DNA of 64,000 bases from Alisma plantago-aquatica (lineage: Eukaryota; Streptophyta; Magnoliopsida; Alismatales; Alismataceae), in contig OY856409.1 in NCBI GenBank assembly GCA_963693085.1, positions 243,278,558 through 243,342,557 on the forward strand, given 5' to 3'. Below the pieces are notes generated by a model. The model was not told the DNA's origin. It searched no databases and saw nothing but the letters and a program-made list of their open reading frames with translations. This document shows, one piece after another, positions 37,234 to 47,993 of the stretch. The position numbers were made by a program, and so were the translations under genes. The number at the start of each line of letters is the position of its first letter. The stretch's first letter is position 1.

Positions 37234-37880
37234 TTTCTAGGCCAACAAACACATGTGATGTCATTCTTATATAGAATAAATGTGTACCACCTATCCCATC
37301 CTTGAACACCTAATCTCACTAGTAAGTGTATAATGTGTATTGGGTTTTCGAGAAAATTTCGGCAGCATTTCCCCGTTGTTCTCTAAGTACATATGTACTT
37401 AGAGAACAAACAGGGAAATGCTGCCGAAATTTTCTCGAAAACCCAATACACATTATACACTTACATCCTAAGTGAGATTAGGTGTTCAAGAACAGTCCCA
37501 AACCGGGGACTATCCATGATTTACTCCTAATGAGTAAATCTTGGATGGGTTTCTAGGCCAACAAACACATGTGATGACATTCTTATATATAATAAATGTG
37601 TACCACCTGTCCCATCCTTGAACACCTAATCTCACTAGTAAGTGTATAATGTGTATTGGGTTTTCGATAAAATTTCGACAGCATTTCCCCGCTGTTCTCT
37701 AAGTACATATGTACTTAGAGAACAAATGGGGAAATGCTACCGAAATTTTCTCGAAAACCCAATACACATTATACACTTACATCCTAAGTGAGATTAGGTG
37801 TTCAAGAACAGTCCCAAACCGGGGACTATCCAAGATTTACTCCTAATGAGTAAATCTTGGATAGGTTTCTAGTCCAACAA
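37234..37880. repeat. Two tandem 316 bp units, each containing a 190 bp near-perfect palindrome
   Basis: The unit starts TTTCTAGGCCAACAAAC at 37234 and 37550, with a partial third start at 37867. Inside each is a fold-back of about 190 bp, 37301-37490 and 37617-37806. It runs from CTTGAACACCTAATCTCAC to its inverse and is centred on GTACATATGTAC, with only a few unpaired bases. A smaller GATTTACTC/GAGTAAATC stem follows each unit. It lies about 190-830 bp upstream of the TNP2 start codon. Confidence 0.9.
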
Positions 37881-38160
37881 ACACAATAATAGATATGTAC
37901 ATGTTAGGGTTTCATCACAATTAATGTTAGGGTTTCATCACAATTGATGTTAGGGTTTAATCAAATCAAATTAGGATGCTACAATTGACAAGTTTAAATC
38001 TTATTTCAACATGCATCGGAATTTACTGAATTAGGCCAAACATTACGATTAGAAGCACAAATATATGAAAAATATATGCAAGCAAAAGATTTGTTCATAT
38101 CCTAGGATTTACATAAAGCATTACATAAAAATTTGTTCATATCCTTACCAACAGCAAGCA

Positions 38161-38580
38161 TGGCCGTGCTGTCCAGCACGGTCGTGGTAGGCCAACACAG
38201 CCATGGTCGTGCTTGATGTTGGTAAGGAGCTAGGGAGAAGGAAGCAAAGAGGCTAGCCTACCTGGAGCTAGCGTGGAGAAGAGCGGCGGCGAGCGGTGGC
38301 AGTAGTGGCAGTGAATAGGTGAAGAAGCAGAGGGGCGGGTGGCGGGCAGAAGCAACCGACGGCCGGAGAAGCAGCAGGCGTCGGCCACAGAAGCAGTAGG
38401 CGAAGAAGCAAGAGCGGCGGGCGGCGGGCAGCGGCGCCGGCGAGCAGAAGAGCACCAGCACCGAAGAAGCAGAGGGGTAGCAACCGACGTCATGATTTTG
38501 GGAGAGCGGCGGCGAGCAGCAGCACAGGAGAATATCGTGATGAAATAGGAAGAAAGGGGGAAGAGCTGTGTGATCGGGTC
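38161..38580. promoter_or_regulatory. GC-rich island with a CGGCCGTGC-type hairpin, right side of the CACTA element
   Basis: Base composition jumps from AT-rich to strongly GC-rich (GGCGGCGAGC, GAAGCAGCAGGCG units) between about 38260 and 38530. A stem-loop GGCCGTGC...GCACGGTC at 38161-38187 resembles those at the left end. Upstream of TNP2, it may be the promoter and leader region of the element. The Ser/Arg/Pro-rich ORFs across it are compositional. Confidence 0.45.
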
Positions 38581-38589
38581 TATTAAGTT

Positions 38590-39040
38590 GGTCAATGGCG
38601 TCGATTATCTACAAAACTGACGCCTATTATGCTTTAGCATCGGTTGATAGTAAAACACCGACGCCCAACTAGACAACCTTTACCCTAAATTATTTGGCGG
38701 GAACCATTATCAGCGTCAGTTATCGAAAGATAACCGACACTGAAAGTGGGACTTTTCGCACAAATTTTCATTTTAAATAGGCGTCGGTGAATAGTTAAAA
38801 AACCGACACTGTAGGTGACCTAAAATGTTTTCGCTCAAAAATTGGATTTCGTGGGCGATTTTAGGCGTCGGTCTATTATAACCAGCCGACGTTGAATACA
38901 AAGTGGTACCTGTGTCTGGATGGTCTTCGAATATAGACGTCGGTTTGCATAAATAACCGACGTCTAATATTATAGGTGTCAGTTTTCCTAAATAACCGAC
39001 GCCCAGAAAAGTGACACTAAATGTTGTTTATGTAGTAGTG
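38590..39040. repeat. Right terminal and subterminal repeats of the CACTA element
   Basis: Repeated GGCGTCGGTTAT-like motifs in both orientations (near 38590, 38640, 38710, 38780, 38870, 38940 and 38985), ending in TAGTAGTG at 39040. They mirror the left end at 22330-22790. Confidence 0.88.
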
Positions 39041-41132
39041 GGCCCTTGGACGACAACCCTACTGATGATGGCACAAGTGCCCTAGGGGTTGGAACCCTAA
39101 CTGATACACCCTTTGGTGAGGGTTGGCGCTGATCGCCATACCTATTGTGAGGGTTACAAGAGCTTTGATGAGGGTTTCGAGAACTCAGAATGTATATGGC
39201 TTAAAATGATAACACAAGTGATATGATGTAATCACCTTGAATCCTGCAAATATGATGATGAGTTTAAATGATAGGTTATGAACCAGGAATCTTGGAAGCA
39301 TATGATGTTCCTTCACATGATGGTGTGACACATGCCTATGATCACACGTATGGGGCATGATCTATGTTTATGATTAATAATAAAACTATGGCTTCTACAG
39401 CTTATATGTAATATACTCATGGATGTTGCTTCATACTTGGTAGAATGATAATTCTATTAATCCATGATGGATTCAGTTATCTCTATGGGTGTGTATACTA
39501 ACCATGCAGGTACTTCATGTGGATTCATAGCCTGGTAATATCTATGAGATGTATGTGTTGGAATAGCACCATGTGGTAATGAGGCAACAAGTTGATAGGT
39601 CTGAGGACTTGATATAAGGCTAAGTTCCTAGTTGAGGTGTTATCCTCTGATGATGAAATAAGGGATGCATTCCCAGAATGTTGATGCATGATTATGATGT
39701 CTTGAGAGGTAGTGGTTGATATAATTAGGGATTACGGTCCCAGGACAGTATGATGATGGAAATAATGATGTAATCCTATATGGCTATGTTTATACTTTGA
39801 TTGCCTCAACAATGGGATTAAAATATACTAACTAATTATAGATGAACATATAATGTAGTTTCCCTGGCCATAGATCCATCATCGTCAGTATTTGGTGATT
39901 GTGAAATAGGTTTATCCTGCGGGATTACCTAGAGCGCATATTGTTGAATATGTGAGGTTTCCCCTAGCCTAAAATAGGAGGGTTTGAGTGTAGCTGTGGT
40001 TGCAGACTCAGGATATATGGAGCATGGTGAACAGACCCATGGCTTAGGATATGTGATGATGAGCATGATGCGTTCATGGCTCGGTTGTATATATGGGTAA
40101 CTTGCGGAGCTGACCCAGAGGCTGTGGCCCTATAAACATAAGACTGTGGTCTTGCTTGATGATTCGTGTACTGACCATGAGAAGGTGAGGTCATGGAGTC
40201 CGAATCTCTTTAGACCTTGTATGGCATCGGATTGGGCTTCGCAGCCAATGGTTGGATTTGAGTAGGGAAGGCTCACCTCTTCAGGGCATAATAAAACATA
40301 ATCTAGCCGAATAAGTATACCTTACTTAGAGCAAAATATGAAACATTGATTGAGGCTTTGCTTATATAGCTGATCTAGTTGAACTATGTAGTTGTACGTA
40401 CGATCCTTATATTTTGTGATAAGTTCTTTTAAAGCTTATCTTGTCAATCATGTTCCATAAAGAAATACTTGGTTATATACCTCCTGGATATCTTGGTAAG
40501 TTTGATGGTGATAATAGCCTTTCTCAGTATGCTACCCTTGTTATATGCTTTAGCCGTTATATGTTGTTATCTGCCTTAACCCTTTGTGGTTCTATATTTC
40601 GGCGGAGAGTTATGTTTCTCGTTGGGACTGTGTGTCTCACCCCATTGGTTTACACCCTTTTTAGGTGATCTCTCTAGACGTGGTGGTGGTCATGAGGTTG
40701 TGGCCGAGTAGCAAGAAGAGCAATAGAAGGCAAGAGATATACATGTTGCTATTTTGGTGGTTTTGCGGTAGAGTCCTAGAGTCATCCCTGTACACTCAGG
40801 TCCTCGGAGGTGTTTGACGATGTTTCACGATGACTAGCTGTTGTAATTTTTGTATATCCTGCTGCTGGCCATACATGGTCGTTATGTATGTATATACAGG
40901 TGTTGAACTCTGGTGCTGACAGTACAACTAGTTCCGATAAGCTGTGGACCTATAACAAGACTTGTGAATGTTTATATAACATGTTTCTCTACAGGATCTG
41001 GATGCAAAAGTTCTCTCATGTATGTTTTCCGCAATCGGTTTTAATTAACCTGTGTTTTCAGTAATGTGAGGTTCCACACATTTTCGCATATCATCTCATT
41101 GTCTATGTGATGGCGGGGTGTCACAGTTGGTT

Positions 41133-41145
41133 TGGTATCAGAGCC
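41133..41145 (+). promoter_or_regulatory. Primer binding site of gypsy element A
   Basis: TGGTATCAGAGCC starts seven bases after the 5' LTR end (41125) and is complementary to initiator tRNA-Met. It confirms LTR polarity and the start of the internal region. Confidence 0.88.
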
Positions 41146-41264
41146 TTAGGTTCACTGAGTCTACAGGGATCTAGGACAAGGTTTTTGTCTGTTCTTATGA
41201 GTTTTCTAGATTTTTCTTACAATAACCTTCTGCTCTCAACTATAGATAAAGCTTAAATACGTCT

Positions 41265-42569
41265 GGAAACCATGCAGAACTTGCTACCGAGAGCAGCGAT
41301 GCTGCATCCGTTGATGGAGCAGGAGGGTAGGCACATGAAGATCGGGTGCCTGAGGTCCCCCAAACTGACCCAGCCATTCTCGAAAGTCCTGCCTACCAAC
41401 AGCTTATGGGGCAGTTGATGGCTATGATGAATCACATGGTAGAACGAGTACCAGTGCCTCAGCCAAGAGCATAGGTTCCCCATGGTGAAGCATCGGGTAT
41501 TGGGAAGACCTTTGAGCGGCTTTGTCGAGTCGGAGCATTGGATTATGCTAGAACGGCTGATCTTGCGGATGCTGATCTGTGGCTGACAAGTCTTGAGAAG
41601 GACTTCCAGATCCTTGACATCCCCAAAGCAGACAAAGTCAAGCATGCTGTCTACCTTCTGAAGGGTAGTGCTAGCCACTGGTGGGCCATCGAGGAGGAGA
41701 AGCAACCCAATGAGGAGATCGGTTGGGAGATCTTCCAGTGAGAGTTTGTCAATAGATACTTTCTGAAGATGTATCTGGACGAGAAGATCAACCAGTTTGA
41801 GTGTCTACGCCAAGGGATGATGAGCATCACTGAGTATGAAGCCAAGTTAGTGGACTTGTTGAGGTTTTGTCCTCATATGGTGGCAACAGATGATGAGCGG
41901 ATCAGGAGATTTCAGAAAGGTTTGAGTGTTGAGTTGTCGATGCCTGCTGCTGCTTTAGAGAATCGGGAGCGGTTTGCCACGTTCATGGAGTCTGTCCGTA
42001 GGATTGAACGATCTGTCAGGGACAAAAGGGAGTCCATAACCAGGAAAAGGCTTGCTCAGTTCTAGGGACAGAGGTTTGGTGGCTTCAAGAAGCCAAGGTT
42101 TTCAACACCTTCCGTAATGCAGAGTTCTCATACTCCATCTCAATGGTCTCCGAGTAAGGGAAGAGGTTATGTTTCTTTGCCGTTGAAGGCACATAGTACA
42201 ACTTCTATGGCCGTGACAGGGCCATCTCGGCCACAGACAAAAGGCAGTTCATGTAATCATTGTGGACAGACTGGGCACTTGAGGTCAAATTTCCCAAAGA
42301 GAGATGTCAAAGTTACACAACAGCCGAGGTAGAATCCACAAGGGTCAGACAGATAGCAACCCAGTGGTAGCAGAGGGTGAGGACGCGGTCAAGCATCACA
42401 TGTAGGATCGTCTGCTCAAGGGAGTAGAGGACGTGGACAAGCAACAACTCGATTCTATGCTATGAGTCAGCCGGAGGCGATAGTCAACCAGCGAGTGGTG
42501 ATAGGTCAGATGGAGTTATTTCATTCTGATTTGTCTTCTTCTTACTTTGTATCTATTTTGGTTGACCCA
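41265..42569 (+). pseudogene. Gag and start of protease of gypsy element A
   Basis: One frame (codons starting at positions divisible by three) runs through the Ty3/gypsy Gag capsid region (YARTADLADADLWLTSLEKD, LKGSASHWW, RLRQ-like and FQKGL segments, 41500-42060). It continues to a CCHC knuckle near 42252 whose last Cys is replaced by Phe (CNHCGQTGHLRSNF), and on to the protease entrance ILVDP at 42555-42569. Seven in-frame stops interrupt it: TAG at 41328, 41472, 42063, 42330 and 42354; TGA at 41739 and 42378. No frameshift is seen. The authentic start codon is not obvious. Element B is inserted after 42569; the frame resumes at 58142. Confidence 0.85.
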
Positions 42570-45500
42570 TGTGGCGTCTGTTGCCAAACATCGATTAAGA
42601 TTAATGCAAAAGCGAATACTTAGCAGCGGAATTACTGAAAATCACTAAAAATTAAAACTTTTTGCAATGAGGTCCACAAAATTTAGAACTCTATCATAAA
42701 GAAACAAAGTAAGTTATTTACATTCTGATTCATTAGTACATCTATGTATCATCTCATCTCGAGAGTCATAAACATTGACTGCCCTGCTTAACTATACATG
42801 AGCAGTAAACAAAAATCTCGAGGCATCAAGCCAAAAATCTCAGATCTATATCAAACCATCTACTGACTCCTAGGACCTGAGAGTACAGAGACGACACATA
42901 GGACTCTCTATATATAGAACCTAACAGACAGTGCATCCACCTATGGATCACTGCTGTCCTTGTTGTTGTTGCTGCTGTGGCTGCTGTTGCTGCTCACCCA
43001 CTGAAGGGTTTCTTCTTCCTCGGCATCTACCTAAAAAGTTGAATCCCACGGGGGTGAGACAATTGATAATTATCCCAGCGAGAGATATAACTCTCCGCCA
43101 GAAGCATTATTATTGCAGATAAAAGAATAACACTGAGCAATAGAATTATAAATATTCAACAATAGGTAAATCATTGAATAAACTAAATAGAGTAATATTC
43201 TTTATGCAATCATTTCAATTATAATTTGATTAAGTAGCAAGTCATTTAATCAATAAGGAATATGAAGAACATGGTTTATTTATCCAAATAGGTCATTATA
43301 AATAATGTATCATCAATCACTGTTTCTCGTAGTTCAACCCTAAGCAAATATGCTACACAGCTGATTACATTTTACAAACATACATCATGCCCTGAGGAGA
43401 TGAGGTATACCGCTCATACTCCAACTGACCACTGCGAAGTTGAAATCGGTACCATACATAGGTCATCAAAAGAGCCAGATTTCTATGACCTCATCCTCCT
43501 CAGTCAGTGTGAGGAACATCATGCAGGACATCTCGTGTCTCTGCCATAATAGCTTTCCAGGGTATTCTAGCAACTTCGCTATTAGAGTTACAGTGGCATG
43601 CTGTACTCTCTTCGCAATCGAGGGATTTCTTGTTTATCTCACATCGATTCGGCATTAACACCATCATCAGGAGATTTGTGATACATCATCCCGGTATATA
43701 CATATAATGAAGGATTGAGAGATTTGATGTTTATCTCACATCAATTCCTTCATTAGGACGTAAGGATATTCACATCCATAACCCCCACATACTCAAAAGT
43801 ATGCTCTCTAAGAGTTCCCTTAGGAAAACCTATTTCACCATCATCCGACTACTGATGATGATGGATCTATGGTCAGGGATCTACATGATATCATTTCACT
43901 TGATTATTTAAGTACATTACAACATTCTTTTAGCATCAAGCATGTTTTCAAACATAAACCTTTATAACAATTACTATAAAGAATGAGTACTATTTTTATC
44001 AAGTTCATTTCACAGCTTTAATAGCATTGGGAACTCAATCCCTTATCATCTCATCATCATGATACAAGAATATGGGTATTTGAACCCTTAGATCATCAAT
44101 ATATACTTGTTACCACTTTAACAGGTAACATAGTGCCATCATGTCATTTACCAATGTAAATATGATAATTGCAATGCATGTATTTCACATGGCTCTTACA
44201 GCCTGTCAATCTCTTTTGTTACCCCTCACTAAGCAACATAACATATTATTGCTTACAAAGCTCATTAAGTACTTTCAATAAACAAAACATTATAGCTCTT
44301 ACTTGGCTATGTTCAATATCACATAAAACCTGCATAATTAGTACATATGATAATAGATACATCTATTTCATATCAGCACAATGCAAAACAATGATAACAT
44401 CACTATTCAAAGGTTACACCACTGTGCCCTTACTAGGGTTAAGGTTTTCCCTTTTCATTTCAATTAGGATAATCATCCTCTTAGCTCAGTTAGGATTAAT
44501 GATTCATCATTTTCATTATCCAATCTTAAGGTTTCATGCTAAAAAGCATAACCCAGAATTAGGGTTTCATACTTCCATTTACCTTATTTAGGATTAGGGT
44601 TTACTTATTCACATCACATCACCCTTGATTAGGGTTTACTATTCACAACTCATAATTAGGGTTAACTATTCACATCACATCACCCTTGATTAGAGTTTAC
44701 TATTCACAACTCATAATTAGGGTTTACTATTCACATCACATCACCCTTAATTAGGGCTATAATTCATTCACCTTCATAATTAGGGTTTCATGATCCCACT
44801 ATCATGGATCATACCCTAATTAGACATGTATTCACAATAAGAGTCCATTCCATTATTAACATTTATGTAGGTAATCCTTTCTTTCTCATCCTTTATAGGA
44901 TGATACTTTCATCAGCTTGTTTAAGCTAAGTCAACTCAACATGAAAGGGAATTGACATCATGGGTTATTTCATTATCATTATGATCATTAAGGCTTACTC
45001 ATTCAAAGGGTACTAATCACCCTATCCTATTAAGGATACCTTTATTATAATCACCTTTGATTACATCATGTATTAATCAACTAATTACTTTGTCCTTTAA
45101 CCACATTAAGCACCCATGCAGTTTTGGTTAATTATCCACCAAAGGGTCTTGAACACAGCGACCCCAAACGGTCTTGACCAAGTCAGACCTCAAACAGTCT
45201 TGCACACTAAACCTCCAAATGGTCTAAGACCATTTCGACCTTCATGCGGTCTTGCACAGACAACTGAAACCGTTTTTTAAAGTTGCACACTCAAGATAGT
45301 TTGCTCAAAGTGACCTTGAAGATCGTTTGCTAAAGTAGCCACTTGAGATCGTTTGCTAAAGTAGCCACTTGAGATCATTTGCTAAAGTAGACACCTTGAA
45401 ACCGTTTGCTAAAGTAGGTGGTGAAGACCATTTTCCAAAGTTGACTTTTGAGATTGTTTGCTAAAGGTGGTCACATGAAACCGTTTACTAAAGTAGACCC

Positions 45501-47941
45501 CCAAAACTGTTTGCTTAAGTAACCTCTTGAAAATGCATGGACTCAAACGGTTTGGGATCGTTTGGTCCCAAACGGTCTTGAGACCGTTTGGTACCAAATG
45601 GTCTTGAGACCGTTTGGACTCAAATGGTCTTGAGATCGTTTGGTCCAAACCCCCTCAAAACTGCAAGGACCAAGTATGGTCTCAACTAGTCAAATAGATT
45701 TAGGGTTCTCATTGTTGATTCCTTCAACAGTTGAATACATGTAACCAATCATCAATTGGACCTATCACCATGCTTCAATTGAGTTGATTAGGTAAACCTT
45801 CAACTGATTTGACCCTCAATTGACCCTCAATTGATCATCAATTAGGGTTTGAGTCAATTGTATTAGGGTTTAGAATCAATGACCCTTCAACATTAATTAA
45901 TGTGAGTCTAATTATTTTGAAACTATTGAACCATTGTCCAAATTGATTATGACCTGACCCCAAACTGTCTTGAGGTCGTTTGGATGACCTCAGAACAGTC
46001 TTGGTATAGTTTTCCCATCTCAACATCAAAATACAAATCAACCAATTAGGGTTTGTTCCATTGGATTAATCACCATATCAACATTCCATTATACTTCAAC
46101 CTAGTATCAATAGATCTTCAATTGGTCATCCATAATTAGCCATAGAACTCCAAACGGTCTTGGGTGATCACCAAAGGGTCTTGGGACCATTTGGGTGATC
46201 CCCAAATGGTTTTGAAACCATTTGGGTCACTCAACCCAAACTTCCAACTTAATCACTCATGAAATCAACACTCAACCCGATTAGGGTTTTGATGATTGTT
46301 GGACCTTCAATTAGTGAACCAATTGGAGTTAATTAACAATTATTGATGGATCATTGACCTACATTATTCTCAACAGGTCTCCAAATGGTCAACGCTTGGT
46401 CAAAACCACCAAACGGTCTTGGACCATTTGCTTCTATGCGGTTTAGTGAAATCGTTTGCATTCAAACAGTTTGAAACCGTTTGCTCCCAAACGGTTTGGG
46501 AAACTGTTTGAGAAAAAAAACAAACCGTTTGGTAAAGTAGTTTGTTTGGATATTTATCTAGGATGATATCACCTTTGTCTTCCTCATTTCAACCAAGAAC
46601 TGTTGCTATTCTTCACAGAAGTTATAACAATGAACCAAAAGGATATCAAAGGAAGAAAAGTAACCAATGATTCTTATAGAAACGAGTGCAATAACAATGG
46701 TTAAGGGTTAGAGTTATAAAACCCACCTATAGAACTGATACAAAGCTCCTACCTCCATGGATTTAATGGGGGATGGAGTTCCAGTAGTTTGCCAAGGTCC
46801 GTCCTTCAACTTTTGGATGTGCAAACTAGCTAGAAATGGAAACTGAGTGAAGAAACCATAATTAACCATTGGTTTTAGGGTTTCCACCATGGATCCGAGG
46901 TAGATGATGATAAAAAATCACCTACAGGTTAGAGTCATCCTACCTCTACTCCATAGATCTTCCTTGGTCGGCCAAAGCAAGGTGATAAGAGAAAGAACTA
47001 AGGAAACAATCCTTTTGGTGTTTTGGAAAAAGGATATACAAATATATATATATATTTATGGGTTTTCAAGGAAAATAGAAAAAGAGGATTATCTTCTTTA
47101 ATCCCAACTAATTTCCACGAAAGCCTCCTACATTCCTTGGCCACGAAGACACCCTCTATTTCCTTGCAAAACTTTCTCCATTATCCAAGAAATAATGGAA
47201 AGGAAATTAAGCACCTTAAAGAGTTATATAATAATATCCATCTTTTTAGTGGATATTGCTTTATATTATTTTAATGTGAATGGATTCCACTCAACCAAGA
47301 TCTTTTTGTGCCCAAGCATGGAACAAGCTCTTCCAAACTTTTGCAAACGCATCCTTCAACTTTTGGTTGAAGGGATTCTCAATTAATTATTTCTTTTTGC
47401 ATTAAATTATATTAAAGAGCCATTTTTGCTTAAATCTTGATTATTTTAATGTCAAGATTCTCTCTCCTCCAGGATAATCCAAATGAGGCGCCCCTCTCAT
47501 TTGCTTTTCTCTAATTGATGCCAAGAAACATTAGAGACCCTCTAGATGTGATATCTTGCATATTGAACCCTAGGTTTTGGGTAATTTGCACATTACACCA
47601 AAACTAGGTTTTAATGCACAAGAATTTCTTTACAAGCTTTATCTTGATGCCCAAGCTTGTGGAAACCATACCACTACATCATATTTATTCATATGATGTT
47701 TCAACATCAGAGGAAAATTTAACATGTGCAATTTGCATGTTAACCCCTCTACTTGAGTAATTTTCACTTTAGTCCAAAAATAACAAAACAATGTTTCAAC
47801 ATTATCCAAAAAGGATTGAAATTGAAATATAAGTTCCTCAAAAGCCTTAATTACTTTTCAAAAGATAAGAACAAACATCTAATCAACTTAATTAAGCAAA
47901 ACACCTTGGGTTAGTACATAACCCAGGTCAGGGATGTTACA
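42570..47941 (-). repeat. 3' LTR of element B
   Basis: 5372 bp, read on the minus strand from 47941 to 42570. Besides the AAACGGTC-type array (45130-46520) it contains TTAGGGTTT-rich stretches (44440-44800) and a short (AT)n run near 47040. A 140-codon ORF at 44169-44591 has a diverged twin in the other LTR but no recognisable domain. Confidence 0.9.
45130..46520. repeat. AAACGGTC / GACCGTTT half-site array, 3' LTR of element B
   Basis: More than 15 related half-sites (AAACGGTCTTG, GACCGTTTGG, GATCGTTTGCTAAAG) occur singly or as facing pairs, most densely at 45530-45660 and 46140-46520. The other LTR carries the same array at 55370-56720, and the family B solo LTR at 8270-9300. Confidence 0.8.
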
Positions 47942-47993
47942 AATTATCCATCCCTTACAAGGATTTCTTCCCCAAAATCATCAACAAAACATA

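Larger units (their letters stand above)
22330..39040. mobile_element. CACTA (En/Spm) DNA transposon, 16.7 kb, with nested copia element
   Basis: It starts CACTACTAGAGAAC at 22330 and ends with the inverse of CACTACTACATAAAC at 39040. Both ends carry subterminal repeats of the GGCGTC(A/G)GTTAT type in both orientations (22350-22790 and 38590-39010) plus CGGCCG hairpins. It encodes a TNP2 transposase and a multi-exon second protein, both on the minus strand. A 7.04 kb copia-type element sits in the second gene; without it the CACTA is about 9.7 kb. The flanking triplets are AAG and GGC, so the expected 3 bp TSD is not visible. It lies in the 5' LTR of element A and is younger than it. Confidence 0.9.
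20048..41125 (+). mobile_element. 5' LTR of Ty3/gypsy element A, split by a CACTA element
   Basis: The LTR begins TGTAAGGACCTTGACC at 20048 and ends GGGTGTCACA at 41125. The primer binding site and gag follow. Removing the CACTA insert (22330-39040) leaves about 4367 bp, close to the 4262 bp solo LTR at 3990-8251, which has the same ends. The 20.3-22.3 kb part is packed with GGCCGATA/GGGCGACA-like motifs. The 39.0-41.1 kb part holds the conserved ACCATGCAGGT and 'agagtcatccctgtacactc' blocks seen in other gypsy LTRs here. It was inserted into a copia RT; ACTAT at 20043-20047 should be the left half of its TSD. Confidence 0.85.

Noticed and set aside
38230..38595. Overlapping Ser/Pro/Leu-rich ORFs up to 121 codons
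   Set aside because: Three frames are open because of the GC-rich repeat-like composition; no conserved domain and no support from the CACTA gene layout.
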